A stretch of 64,000 nt of DNA. Origin: Cheiracanthium punctorium (lineage: Eukaryota; Arthropoda; Arachnida; Araneae; Cheiracanthiidae). A program made the translations under genes and the position numbers. Positions within the stretch are counted from its first letter, which is position 1. Each line of letters starts with the position of its first letter. Of this stretch, positions 1 to 11,785 are shown piece after piece. The stretch spans positions 434,001 to 498,000 of the forward strand of contig JAWZYV010011897.1 in assembly GCA_038373885.1 (NCBI GenBank), read 5' to 3'. The notes beneath the pieces are model-generated. The model worked only from the letters and a program-made list of their open reading frames with translations. It made no database searches and was not told the origin of the DNA.

Positions 1-870
1 CTCCATTCGTTCTGTAATAGTATTTGGTCTGTTGTTGTATAGATCTTCCTAAAAGTATATAATAAATTAAAAGGGTCAAATTCTTATAACAGCCAAAACA
101 AATAAATAAACTAACTGTTTTGTCTTCTTTTTCTTGGTGTCACTTTGTGTAGTTACTGAATTTAAAAGCAGTTATCACGCTACGAGCGTTTTATACATCA
201 AAATGCACGCGAGATAATTTCGTGTGACTGTTTCACCTCGAGATTGGAGACTTGTTAAGTTTGAAATGAATGGCTATTGTTATTTCAGATGATTATGAAG
301 TTTATCAGTTGATTGATGATGATCAGTTTGATTTTTTTTTTGTTGCATATTTAGTACTAGAGCAAAAGTATACATTTTTGCATGCAAATATGCATGCAAT
401 TCAATTTATTTAAAGACTGCTTTAAGTATGATTGCTGTCTTTAAAGAAAAAAGTTTCAACTACTTATAAACAAGTTTGTTTTCACCCGAATTAAAAAATA
501 ATTGTAGGAATTTTTCTTTTTTTGTTTCTTTTCTTGTTTCAAATTACTGTTATGTTGCTTCTAAATTACCCATTTGATAAAATCTTCGCATACAGGTGCA
601 TCTAAAGCTTGAACATAACGGACATTAAAATAATTTTCACCAACTAATTCATGCTTAGGTTTCTATAGAGTCTTTTTGGCCGTCTCTATAGAAACTCTTT
701 ATAAAAGAGTGAAAAAATTCGTGACCACGCCTATGTTAATCAATTATACTTAATCTCACAGACTAGCTCGTGTGAGTCATTGAGATAACAAAGAGATGGT
801 GTAAGTATACATGCAAGAGAAGAGTGAAATAAACTCAGTGTCTGCTAGCTTCATCTTGCTTTCTTCGTAG
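1..870. other. AT-rich stretch without recognisable gene
   Basis: No coding frame, repeat terminus or RNA-like fold that I can support. It may be intron of the gene that owns the exon at 1592-1751. Confidence 0.4.
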
Positions 871-879
871 TTTACTTAC

Positions 880-1045
880 TCTGAAATCACAAGTGTATCA
901 TATTTAACAACTTTCAATCTACTTTCAACTAAAAAGCTCTGCGAGGGAAGTCTTTGTGACTGCACGTGACAGTTATTTAGTAATGCTGGAAGATTTAGTT
1001 TATGGTCTATGGTTCTGCCACATCCAAGAAACACGTGGTTTTTCG
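880..1045 (-). other. possible exon with strong donor (weak candidate)
   Basis: On the - strand an open frame runs to CAGA followed by GTAAGT, a strong splice donor, at about 879. Upstream an ATTTACAG at about 1046 could be the acceptor, but its pyrimidine tract is poor. The implied peptide (about 55 residues, containing LGCGRTIDHKLNLPALL) is not recognised. Its reading phase does not follow directly from the exon at 1592-1751, which ends in phase 0, so either a further exon lies between them or this is not an exon. Listed only because of the donor. Confidence 0.2.
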
Positions 1046-1591
1046 CTGTAAATCTCCTTAATCGGATTTTATTTTGTTTCATTTTCTGTGAAAGTTAGCC
1101 AGATGGTACCTTTTAAGTCATAAAGACAACATAATACTAGAGTGGAAATTATGTGACCGTTGTATGCTGTTGATGGTAAGTGTTTCGTAGGAGGCCTCAT
1201 ATGAGATTAAAACAGGAGACAGACTTGGTACAAACCTTCTATGCCTAATCTGACAGGCTAAATTTATTTGCATGTTGGTGAGACATTTTGATCCAGCGAA
1301 TCAATCCCCAACCAATATTTTCTGTCTCATCCATCATGGATCCTGTTTGATTCTGTATTTGTTAAGTGATCTGCCACTTTTGTAACGTAATGACGGTCAT
1401 GGTTTTAGTTTTCTCTTTGATTAAAAATAACAAGTTTTAAAGTGACAAGTTAAAAGCTTATAAAAATAGCTATTTCCACACGTTGCTCTCATTTCACAGC
1501 TTGTTGAGCGTCATTCCAAGTTCCAAGCTCAGCAAAAATACTGATGTCGTTACACTAACGATACATTATGTGGTACATTTGGCTCACTTAC

Positions 1592-1751
1592 GTTGTCTGT
1601 AAAACCCAGATTCCTGTGTCCCGTCGAGATCTCGTCGTCATCTTCTAATTCTGGTCCGCAGCACTTTCCAAACTCGCACTCAAATAGTATTCGGAACCAA
1701 ACGACCAAGACCCAAAAGACGAGATTGAAGATCAGTAGCACTAGCAGCAAA
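1592..1751 (-). CDS. internal exon of unidentified membrane protein
   Basis: Not recognised as a family. On the - strand TTCTCATTCACAG at 1752-1764 makes a good acceptor. The exon is 160 nt: one base completing a split codon, then 53 sense codons, ending ACAGACAAC directly before the donor GTAAGTGAG (1583-1591). The peptide opens with a strongly hydrophobic segment of about 20 residues (LLLVLLIFNLVFWVLVVWFR), then a Cys-rich patch (FECEFGKCCGPE) and an acidic stretch (ELEDDDE). This looks like a transmembrane helix followed by a juxtamembrane tail. The GC content is higher than in the flanking DNA, as expected of an exon. The frame does reach a stop 13 codons past the donor, so an unspliced 3' end is possible, but the donor is near-consensus. 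Partner exons were not identified; the 5' one must lie above 1764. Confidence 0.5.
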
Positions 1752-2190
1752 CTGTGAATGAGAACGTGTGTTAAGATGTCATGCTATTTTATGGTTAACT
1801 CGCTACCCGCCGACCTCATTTTCCATTTTCGAAAGTTAAAATGATACCGAGTTCTAAGAATGATTCATGTCTATTTTTTTTCTTTTTTGGAACGTTCTTA
1901 ATTATTTATGTTTGTTTGTTAGAAATAAAATCCAGTACATAAAATGGAGCATTCCATGTCACGTGGAGGGCAAAAATATGAGATTTTTTTTTGTTGCATT
2001 GCCATTTTTTTCCTATATGCAGGTTCTTATAGTTTTAGAATTTTTAACACATAAGGCACTAATCGTAGCTGCGCCTTCTGCCCGATGCCCATGCAGAGAA
2101 TTCGAGACACTTCCCGCATACGTCGGTATTCTTTTTGCATTATTTTGGTAGTGAAGTGTTTTAAATCTTAAAATGAGCCCCCTCTCTCCC
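1752..2190. other. likely intron, no feature seen
   Basis: AT-rich with poly-T runs. The open + strand frame here has no motif or splice context and is treated as chance. Confidence 0.3.
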
Positions 2191-2197
2191 TAATGTA

Positions 2198-2409
2198 CAC
2201 CCTCCAAAAAAAGTATTCGAGCAATAGATAAATTTCCTATATTAGATTTGTGAATAATAATTATGTTTTTGAAAAACGCAAAACTTGACAGAAATATAGA
2301 AAGTCATATTTATACATTGCCTAATTCATATTCCATGATAAATAATTTTGAATATATGAAACCAACGTAGGAAATGTATCTCTTGCTAGAATACTTTTTT
2401 TGGAGGGTG
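2198..2409. mobile_element. Tc1/mariner-type MITE, 212 bp, TA duplication
   Basis: Perfect 21-bp terminal inverted repeats beginning CACCCTCCAAAAAAAGTATT lie at 2198-2218 and, inverted, at 2389-2409. Both are flanked by TA (2196-2197 and 2410-2411). No coding capacity. TA target and short length fit a non-autonomous Tc1/mariner element. Confidence 0.8.
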
Positions 2410-3514
2410 TACATCCTCGTGTGTGCTCCAATGCTCAATCTCTTTTCTTCCAGCCCCGTAATTCTATTCGTAATGGGGGGAAAAAAAGTATTTCCTGGTC
2501 AATTAACCCTTTCAGGAAACCGAAGAACATGAATTATAGGGGACCGAAGGGCCAGGAACCGCGACGAGAGATCTACTGTGCCAACCCCATTCTAAAAGTC
2601 CAAAAAGGTCCCTTATCAAAAAGCCCATTAGCGGATGCGAACGTCAGCATTGACTAAATAGTCATTTCGTGCAGCTCTCGGGGCTCAATAAAGTGGCGCC
2701 CTACATACTCAAACCTATAAGCAGAGAATGTGTAAAGCAATTTCCTCCTTGTACTGACAACTCCCGAGAAACGGGATCCTCAACAATCCGCATTACGTTT
2801 ATAGCCATTTAAGACGGCAATGTCCATCTAAAAGTCCAATGGCCCTACTGAGAAAAGACATTAAAACCCACCAGTTCCTTGCACCTGGTGCCAGGAAAGC
2901 CCCTATTAACTTCTTTAGCTTGCCTCTGACTTCCTGAAGTAGTTGAAAACAGTATTCCTATATCAGTTATTAGAACTGCCAAGAACTGGCTCCAGCCCAA
3001 CCCCAAGAAAAAAAAGGAACTAGAACTCCAGATCAGGTAATAATATACATCCCACACTAGCCAACATTTAAGCAATAACTATTACACATTAGAATAGCAA
3101 TAACCCCAGCCTGAAAGACAGAAGCATAAAAGCCCAGTGGATAAGATACTTCCATCTCCTTGTCAGAACAGCAATTGCCAACCACAGTACGATTGCCAAG
3201 CTTGGAGCCATCAGTCTACCAAACAATACAGCTGTTCTTGTTAAAAGATGGAGCCTTCTTCCAATCATCACGACGAACAGAGAAAGGTCCATCAAAGACG
3301 TGTCTAATGAGCATATTATCAGAAGGCATGACAAAAAAGGAATAAGCCAGCATAGCCCAGTCAAGGTCCTCCCCACGAAAGGTTGATGGTAACACTTCCA
3401 GTAGCCCCGCTCCACAAGCCTTTTCCAACAGACCAGGGCCTCTATCTCAATGTAAGAATGCAGAGGCAAGAGATTAAGAAGCAGTTCAAAAACTGCAGTA
3501 CGAGTTTCTACCAA

Positions 3515-4195
3515 ATTTGGTATGTAGACTATACTTGAGATGCTTTCAAGAAATTAAAAAAAATATATATTAAATAAAAAAATGTCCACTATGTCGTGCT
3601 TTGCATGTAAAAACAGGAAATTTAACAATGGAAACAGCTTTTTCGAAATTTACGAGCAATTTTAACATTTATTCAATAGTTTTGGGTGTTTGTGAATTAA
3701 TTGGGCTATTTTTTACTGACCTTACTAACTCAACTATTTTGAGTTGAAATGAACATGCAAGTGCCACCCTGTAGACATTTTTGGAACTAAACTTTAAAAA
3801 ATCTTCTTTGAGCGTATATCTCGTGTACAGTCCATATGCGAAATTTCGTGGTAATCGGCTCAGCCGTTCAGCTGCAGAATGCTGTTTATAGGGAAAGTTA
3901 AATTATAACCAACCCGTACAATGGATCCATACAGGGCCCTTGATAAAGGGGAGTAGGAGGGGGGTCCCCCTAACACTTGCAAGATTCTATTAAACTTGGA
4001 AAAATTAGATACCTAGTGGGCAAGCTTGGTAAAAAAATGTTAACGAAAACTATAATTTACTTTCTATTTCTGGTACACTTGGCCAAATTACGTAAACCCA
4101 GTTGGCAAAAGTAAAAAGTTAATAATATAGTTGATAAAAAAATAAATTGGTTGGTAAAATCCGATATTTGACATGGCAGTTTATCGACATCTCCA
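3515..4195. repeat. unclassified insert inside the LINE
   Basis: No RT or RNase H homology can be read here, although LINE sequence lies on both sides. It contains GCGAAATTTCGTGGTAATCG at about 3838 and GGCTCAGCCGTT, a phrase type seen near the ends of dispersed arthropod repeats. Borders are approximate and no target duplication was found. Confidence 0.35.
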
Positions 4196-4862
4196 CCCCC
4201 CAAAAGAAGTCTTAGCAATGGCTCTGGATCCATAAGAGGTAATCGAACGAATAATCATAGTATAGATCCAGTAGATGGACCTCAGACTCAAGCCCCATGT
4301 CTTACCAATGACAAAAAGACACTCTTAGCCTTAGAAAGACAATAATCAAGGTAATTTTTCCCACACAAGAGAGAGTCAATGTGTACCCGAAGAAATTTCA
4401 TCACAGAAGAACAAACAATAGATTATCCATAGATGGAAATAACATGCGGCTTAAATTGCTTTGCTCTAGGAAAGGCAGCAATGCAAGTCTTTGAGGGATT
4501 GACAGAGAGACCCTCCTTTTTACGCCAGCAATCCACCTCCTTCAAAGCATAATTAATATAACCAGTAACCAGAGGACAAAATTTGCCCCGTGCACAATGG
4601 CAATGTCATCAACATAGCCAATACAGGTGACACCAATGCGAGACAATTTAACCAGCAAGGCATCCCCAACAATACACCAAATCAGACGCGAAAGGACTCC
4701 ACCCTGAGGACACCCCGCAGAAAGATACCATCATAGTATCCCTAAAAGGACAAGCGGTAATAAAACTAGAGACTAGTAGATTAATAATTAACTGACAAAC
4801 AGTAGCATTATCACCCTTAGAAACAAGAGTAGGCAGAATTGTGTCAGAGGGTACCCTATCAG

Positions 4863-5024
4863 CATAGCTGCCAACTCTTCCGGATTTTCTGGAAGATTTT
4901 TCACCACTATCTTTAAACAGTTTTATTTTACAATAACATTTTGGACTTATTTTAAGCTTAAATTAGTAAGTCAAAATTAGTGATGGAAAATCTTCCGAAA
5001 AATCCGGAAGAGTTGGCAGCTATG
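4863..5024. mobile_element. hAT-type MITE, 162 bp (copy 1)
   Basis: Termini CATAGCTGCCAACTCTTCCG and its inverse (CCGGAAGAGTTGGCAGCTATG) lie between a perfect 8-bp duplication CCTATCAG (4855-4862 and 5025-5032). The arms stay partly complementary for about 45 bp. The 8-bp duplication is the hAT hallmark. It splits the RT region of the LINE, so it is younger than that LINE. The related copy at 54817-54978 has exactly the same length. Confidence 0.9.
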
Positions 5025-5900
5025 CCTATCAGTATCAAGAAAAGCAGCATGCCACCTTCTTGTAACAAATGCCCTTTTCAAGAGTAAAAGAGAAATCATA
5101 CAAAGCAGTTATAGTAAACTTACTGATAGGCATGCTGGTCCACCAACAAGAGAGAACGAATAAGAATGGTGTCCCCAATATACCTATCAATAAGCTTTTC
5201 TAATACATTCAAAAGAAAAGATCTAAAAGATAGCCTCAAAGTAGTTGTCCTTACTACCCTTTGGGATAAAGACGACGTGAATATACCTACATAAATTAGG
5301 GACATACTTAAAAGCAGTGCAAGCTCTAAAAATCCTACATAAAGTAGGAGCAAGTAAAGTAATACCCTCCCTCAAAAGGATAGAAATAATACCATCCACA
5401 ACGGGAGTTTTATAGAGCCCAAAGGACTTAAAATCTCGATCAACCCTATCATATGTAACAATTTTACGCACAACATATCAGGAATCCTTATCACTAACAA
5501 AAATTGGAGAAGGAAAGGAAGTATACGGAATATATGGATAAAATAACACAGTGCAAAAAGTGAATCCAGAACACCAGAACATTTCAAAGTTTCACTGCCA
5601 GATTCAGAGAAACAATCATCAGCCATCCTAACAGACTTAAGGTTAGTCGTTAGACTGAAGTTTTAACTACTTTTCCCGAAGCAGACACAGACGACAGGTC
5701 ATTAATGCCACTGCAGTAGTTACGCCAGGAAGACCACTTGGCACTTCTAATAGTCTTGTTATAGTTAGTGAGGAAAGCTTTATAAGTTATAAGCCAGCAA
5801 ATCACCGGTCTTCTAAGCTTCATTAAAAAGCCTCCTACAGTTCTTGGCGTAAGTAGGTGAGCTCAACCGTCCACTAAGGGATACGGTTTCGTGAAACGAC

Positions 5901-8060
5901 CGTACAGTCCGTAAAAAATAAAGACAACCCCTTTATTTTCAGTTCAACATATTAGCTGTATCTGAATAAAACAATGGCGTGTTGGGAAGAAAAGATATGT
6001 TTAAATTTCTGTCCCATGTATGACGTGAAATGTCCCTAATTTAAACAATGGTTTCTAATATATAAATAAAAGTAATGATCTGTTTTAAATCCAGATTTTT
6101 ACTTACTAAGGTCACTACTGACCTTACTAACTATTACTTATTACTAAGATCATTAACTGAGGATGCTGTAGCCTGAAAACGTCGCTGATTTGGCTAATTA
6201 GGCATCGCTGCTATTGTCTTGTACAAAGTTGCCAAGTAGTTTAGACCACTAGCTCAGAAAATGCACACAGCGGTCAATATGTGTCCAGCTTGCTTTCTTC
6301 TCGAAGTCAATGCCATCTAGTTATGACATATACAGTTTACAAACAGATAACAGTGACATGATAACAGAGTACAAAAAATATTTATATCTTAAGTAATTAC
6401 CTGTGATTTAAAAGGCAATTTAGTTCTTCAAAGATTTTTAAAAAAAAAGTTTGTCAACAGATTAGTTTTTGTTGAATTTTAGTGGTGTAAACTTCGAAAA
6501 TGAATTCTTAAACGAAATTATTTCAAGTCACTCTATTGAATGTGAAAATAATTATACTTAAGTAACTAAGAAGATATAATGTTATTGTGGAAAAAACTGG
6601 ACCATGATTCTCCCCCAAATGTATGATAAGCAATTGAAATGTATTTAGAGCATGTGTGCGAGTGTATTTCTATGTACAGGTTTCTCAAATAAATGAATTC
6701 ATATAATCGAACACCTAAATAAATGTCTATTTTATTTATCGTGTGTATAATGGCCTGTGATTGAACTCAATTTTATTTTCATGTGTACAGAGAGTTTGAA
6801 AATTTTTATTTTGTGTTCCATAATTAACTACCTATTTTATAGTTTAAAAAGAAATAATAGATCTATAGAACAGTACCTATCTGTTAATTCAATTTAGTGT
6901 AGAATGCAAAATAAAAATACTGAAGCATATATATCACATGTAAAAGATAAAATTTAATGCACGTTTAACTTTCATACACACTTTTATTTTCACTTTAAAC
7001 TATAAAACTTATAGTATGCTTTCACCATGATAAACGTAAATAGACTAGAGCTTTATAAAAAAAAGTGTAGAATTTACATCCCAACCGATAGGAGTAACTG
7101 ACTAACTGCAAGAAGAGGCAATCTCCCCCACCCTCCCCCCAAAAAAGAAAAAAAAATCAAGAAAATTAAGATATCACTTATTTCAAAAAAATTTCTACAG
7201 TAGAAAATACTTTTCACCCCCAATGGTATATGCCACTTTACGGCAACCCCAGCCCTCCCCAATAACAAAATAAAAAATGGTACTTACTTTTGGGACACCC
7301 TGTATATTCCAGGAGTATAGATGATACGGTTTATAAAAAAAAATAATAATGAATGAAAGACAACAAGCGCTTATAACTCAGTTCCTCTGAGTAGACTCAT
7401 TTAGACAAAATCAGACAATGGTATTTTTCTTTCTTTGTAATCATTGCTACGTGTGTACACGTGCTTTTAGCTCCAAGTTGCTAAATTTTTTATCTCTGTC
7501 GGCGTCTCCATACCTGATTCACAATAACGGAAATTCGCAAACTGACGAGATAAACATTGACTGGAAATTGATAAAATTTCTGTTTTGAAGGAACGATATC
7601 GATTAGGTATCTACTTCACATTGCTTTTGCCGCTAAGCTAAATGTAGTTAATGTCAATAACATGGTCATTTGAAATATTTGAAAAGTTAAAATCGTATAC
7701 AAAAGAGACTTATTATTGCCTTTTTCTATCGAATTAATAAACGTTGGACATGAATGTAAATGATTGTGGTGTTTTTTACCTTACAAAAGAACAGATTTTT
7801 GTAGGGTTTTGCATTGTCAGTATTTCATACGAAGCAAGACTATAAAGCTACACAAATGTGTTTCTTTTTTCTTCCCCACATAAATACATATTACAATCAC
7901 ACATCCAGGTTGACCATTATTGAGCTATTCGGAGAGAAGAAAACAAAAATTGATAATTTTTGAACAGTGTTGGCGAGATTTGGTTAAAACTTGGCGGTTG
8001 AATGCTAAACATGTTGGGATTTATTCATGTATTTCCTTTTTTTCAGCATGACCACTCTAA
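5901..8060. other. non-coding AT-rich stretch with one mariner-type end
   Basis: No gene supported. At 7284-7304, TTTTGGGACACCCTGTATA is the well-known type of mariner inverted repeat beside a TA, but no partner end was found nearby. The rest holds only poly-A/T and C-rich runs. Confidence 0.4.
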
Positions 8061-8069
8061 TTGATAATT

Positions 8070-8373
8070 TTATTCATTTTTCAAGAGAAAAAGTCGCAAG
8101 ACAGCTTTTCTGAGTGTATATCGATCGTCAAGGCCTGCTATTCGAGCAATAACAGCCGGATTAAGGCTCAAAGGAAATTCACGTCTGACTGCAAGCGGAA
8201 GACAACTTGTCCAAGTGTTAAAACAACCAAAAATTTTATTCAAAGATGATTTTGATTGGACAGAATGGTAGAAAGAACTTTCGACACTTCAGCTAGTTGC
8301 GCAGAATTTTGCTGATCATCTGCGCCACATCATAGCAAGCGATGGCATGGCAAGCATATCGGACATGTCATAA
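8070..8373 (+). pseudogene. Tc1/mariner-like transposase relic, middle deleted
   Basis: Two halves of one transposase are visible. At about 8080-8246 the frame reads SIVKACYSSNNSRIKAQRKF and then TCPSVKTTKNFIQR. This resembles the N-terminal helix-turn-helix (DUF4817 type) of arthropod mariner-like transposases, whose usual form is AYYSSNNSPIAAQRKF and TGPSVxTIKxLIQKF. From about 8275 the frame reads LQLVAQNFADHLRHIIASDG, ending MASISDMS and TAA at 8371-8373, like the extreme C-terminus of the same proteins (FAERLRHVIASDGRHI). The catalytic DDE/DDD core that should lie between is gone, leaving about 30 nt with stops. It is therefore an internal-deletion derivative and cannot encode an enzyme. 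Inverted repeats were not located. Confidence 0.65.
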
Positions 8374-9114
8374 ACTAAATCCTGATAATGTCTGTGGTTA
8401 CTTTTAAAAATTGCATTAAATTTTTTAACTCGGTAGTTTCTGAAAATTTCAGTTTTATGATTAACTTGCTCAAATTAATGGGTTAACTTAACTTGTTCAT
8501 TCACATCGAACATAACTGTCATTTAAAGAGCCGTGCCGCGAGTTATTCGTGATATATGGGAAATACCAGAGTTGGATAAAATACACCGAAGATGTATTTT
8601 CGATACATAGTACAAGATACATTGATTCAAACACACTAAAATATAAAATATTTTCTAAATTGAAAAAATGCATATATTTTCAAAATACTCACAAAATACA
8701 AATAGAGTATTTTAATTGCGAATATGCTACATTTTCCATTGACCACCAGTTTGTTTTATTTCGATGTATTTTAAAGCGAAAATCAAAAACAGTCGTAATA
8801 ATTGTGTTACAGAAAACCTGTTGTTCTTTCTTTCTTTCTTTTTTTTTTTAACTGTACTTTTCAAATCTTTACCTATATAGTAATAAGATCCCAAACAGAC
8901 TGTTTCCAAGAAATTGCATTGATATTCAAAGCGTAATTAAAACAGTATTATTGCAACCTGCTAACAGTGTTCGTTAGTTTTTTTTCAAAATAGTTTATTT
9001 ATAATAAGTAGTCAAAATGTAAAATGAATAAATAAATAAGAATAAATAAAATCACAGTGTGTCAAATAACTGTGTAAGTAAGTAATGAATCGATAATCGA
9101 TATAATCGATAATT

Positions 9115-9163
9115 AATCGATAAGTAATGAATACTATATATATGTATTCATTACTTATCGATT
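9115..9163. repeat. perfect palindrome, 20-bp arms
   Basis: AATCGATAAGTAATGAATAC at 9115-9134 and its exact reverse complement at 9144-9163 surround an alternating TATATATAT spacer. Just upstream (9089-9120) ATCGAT recurs four times. It is inside the hAT at 8567-10053. Confidence 0.85.
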
Positions 9164-9449
9164 TCAATTAAACGTTTGAACATAAATAATCAGCTTACCC
9201 CCTTTTATTATAAAATTTAAATTTTACTTTTAAGCGAGTTTTAAAAATTGTGCTAGATTTAAATGCTCTACATATTTTCGAAGTTTTCAGCTTTCATAAC
9301 TGGGATTACGCCTTCACTTTTCCATTTACATTTACGGATAAAATTCAGAAATATTTTCCACTAAAAGTTGCAATACAGGTTTCAAAATCATTTAGAATGG
9401 ATAACTGATTCATCCCATACTAATACGCCCTACTGTCGATTTAAAGATC

Positions 9450-9592
9450 TAAAGTTTGGGGAGGTCTTCTCGAGATATAACGCGAATATACATTAGAACC
9501 TCTTAAAAAGTCTTTCACCTAAGGCACCCTTCCTCTTAGACAGAGAGTCCTAGTGTAGCTTTGTCTTAACCACAATAACCAATAACCCATCT
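9450..9592 (+). repeat. tRNA-derived SINE, degenerate 3' part
   Basis: Shares TTCTCGAGATATAACGCGAA, TTAGAACCTCTTAAAAAGTC and CTAAGGCACCCTTCCTC with the fuller copies at 12897 and 25893. The head with the A box is missing. Confidence 0.6.
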
Positions 9593-10177
9593 TATTACTA
9601 CAGAAAAACTGACAGTATTATTTTTCTGTAACTTAGGAACACAGTTTAAACTGTTTATAAATTCCCTTTAAAACTCCAAGAAATACTACTCAAGCATGTG
9701 TTTACTACTTTTGGCTTCATTTACATTTGTAAAGAAAGCCTAACACTTCTCCAGTTACCAATTGGAATGCTTGTGCAGCTCATAAATTGCAGCAAGAGAC
9801 GGGAAAAAGTGAACATCAGCAATTTAATCATTCTCATTCGCACATTCCATCTGAGAAATCTGTGTTGTGACGATTAATTTAAAGTCAGAATACAAAATGT
9901 ATTTTCAGTATTTGAAAAATACAAGCTACATTGAAAAAGTATTTTAAAATACATTTTGAAATTACTTTGCTTTCTACTAGCGAAAATACACGATTCAAAT
10001 GTATTTCGAAAATGTATTTCAAATACATGTGTTTGCGATACTGCCCAACTCTGGGAAATAGCATATGCCCTCAAATAAGATTGTGTGGGAAAGTGTTTTG
10101 AAAGCGATAAAAGTATCTATCGAGAGAGTTCTTTAAAAAAAAAAAAATACAGAAAGACAGAAAATATTGAAGAACTA

Positions 10178-10818
10178 AGTCAAAGCCCCCGTTGCGGAGG
10201 CAATTACAACGGGCGCTAGAAAAAACATTTGACGAAAATATGTCTGCGCTCAATATATTTAATCTTCATCCCCCTAAAATAAGTAATTTCATATTCAACT
10301 TTTATTATATATATATACACTAATCGAATTTCATGCTCTTCTGGAAACGTGCGGAAACTGTTCGCTTTCGAAATATTTCGTTTTGTATACTCAGCCATTC
10401 TTATATCCATGCAGACGATTTATTTGTGAAAAAAAATTAAACTTTGTGATCTTGTGAAACTATCTTAAATGAATTCGAATCTCCCAATTGTATGACGTCA
10501 TTTTCATTTGAAACTGCTAATTTTGTCACTCAAATGAGTCACTTTTACTACTGTCGGAAATAAAGTGGAGTTGAAAAGAACGAAAAAGCGCTTAAAAATG
10601 AGGCAACGGCTGGATTTAAGAGTTGGAGCGCAGATTGTTTTCTATATTTTTATACATGATTATGAAAAATGTCAAGCAGATCGTACAAACGGTGTGAATT
10701 TTATTACTGTTTTAAACACTAACTTTTTAATCTGTTTGGATTAAGGACGGTATAAGTTTTGTCTTGAAGTGTTCGGACCGGAATTGTTGAGTCAGGGATC
10801 AACGTAACTATATAGTAA
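10178..10818 (-). repeat. unclassified dispersed repeat, copy 1
   Basis: Homologous along its length to 23588-24273, in opposite orientation. Shared blocks include CCAGAAGAGCATGAAATTCG, TATTTTCGTCAAATG and the palindrome TGACGTCA (10493-10500). It ends in an inverted-repeat hairpin (CCCGTTG and CAACGGG, 10185-10213). No terminal repeats, poly-A tail or coding frame decide its class. Confidence 0.7.
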
Positions 10819-11341
10819 GATAAAATATAGATGTAAACAGAATTTTTCTACAACTAAATCTCAAAATGCCGTTTGCACTCCTTTATTTCCCCTTTTAAAT
10901 TTTGAGAAGGATACTCTACGTTTGTAAAAGAGCTATCAAACCTATACATACACCATTTTCCATTGATGAAATGCTATATGTAACATTATAATACTTTTAA
11001 ATTCCTCGGCAATCCAAACATATGCACAGATAGACAGACGAGTCAAATTTATGAATACTTAAAACTGTTCTGCAAAGTGTTAAAAATATATCACAGGTAA
11101 AATTGCGGATTTACTAATCTAATCTATAAACATTGAATACATACTATGAACCGCATGAACTCATATGAGGTAGTTAATAAAATTAACATCTGACATTATT
11201 ATAAGTGTTCGAAAATGTTAAATATGTGGATGCGTTGAAGTATATATAAACTACTAAAACAGAAAGCCTCGTCAGGGGGAGACCCTCCCTGAACCCCCTA
11301 ATTTTTTAGTTTCATTATTGCCATATTAAAAAGATATTAAT
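10819..11341. other. no feature seen
   Basis: AT-rich. GGGGGAGACCCTCCCTGAACCCCC at about 11275-11300 may be a worn transposon end, but no partner was found. Confidence 0.3.
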
Positions 11342-11785
11342 TGACTATGTCATTTTATCTCCCATCTTTCGTGTATTTCGTCTGGTAACCCTGTGTTGAA
11401 ATTTTTATGATTGTAACCTATTTATTGAAGAATTGAAAAATACATGTGATGCCTATTCTACAGCTTACGAAATATTGTAACAATAGATTAAATCTTTGTG
11501 AACTAATAGTATTTAAATATATGTAAAAAAATACATGTGATGCATATTCTACAGCTTACGAAATATTATAACAATAGATTAAAGCTGTTGTGAACTAACA
11601 GTATTTAAATATATGTAAAAAATACATGTGATGTGTATTCTACAGCTTACGAAATATTGTAACAATAGATTAAAGCTGTTGTGAACTAATAGTATTTAAA
11701 TATATGTAAAATTATGCCGCATTTTTGGGACACATTTTTCGGATAATTTTCAATAAAGGGGGTGAGAGATAAAATGACATAGTCA
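11342..11785. mobile_element. inverted-repeat element carrying a minisatellite
   Basis: TGACTATGTCATTTTATCTC at 11342-11361 has a perfect 20-bp inverted partner at 11766-11785. TTAA-rich DNA flanks both ends, but the duplication is ambiguous. Inside lie tandem units of about 91 bp. The same right-end sequence (CAATAAAGGGGG...ATGACATAGTCAT) appears again at about 11946-11982, so the end was duplicated together with a repeat unit. Confidence 0.55.

Larger units (their letters stand above)
2540..5900 (-). pseudogene. R1/Jockey-like LINE remnant (RT and RNase H)
   Basis: Decayed non-LTR retrotransposon read from high to low coordinates in several frames. At about 5870-5640 is the pre-RT linker (PTYAKNCRRLFNEA, RSAKWSSWRNYCSGI). 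RT fingers follow at 5471-5223 (FGLYKTPVVDGI, PTLCRIFRAC, VVFIPKGSKDNY). After a frameshift come LEKLIDRYIGDTILIRS and QHAYQ near 5250-5120. At about 4740-4560 are a CPQGGVLS-like box and the catalytic motif as GYVDDIAI (YVDD rather than YADD). RNase H starts at about 3225 with TDGSKLGN, preceded by SDNMLIRHVFDGPF. A C-terminal zinc-knuckle-like part (LDGHCRLKWL, ETALHILC) lies at about 2805-2710. Many stops and frameshifts show it is dead. The endonuclease is missing, as in 5'-truncated LINEs. A hAT MITE at 4863-5024 and non-homologous DNA at about 3515-4195 interrupt it. Confidence 0.85.
8567..10053. mobile_element. hAT-type element, 1487 bp
   Basis: Ends CAGAGTTGG and CCAACTCTG are perfect 9-bp inverted repeats, flanked by GGAAATAC (8559-8566) and GGAAATAG (10054-10061), a 7-of-8 duplication. 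Both subterminal regions are packed with GTATTTT/AAAATAC motifs, a known pattern of arthropod hAT ends where transposase binds. No transposase frame is readable. A tRNA-type SINE fragment (9450-9592) and a 20-bp-arm palindrome (9115-9163) lie inside. Confidence 0.8.
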
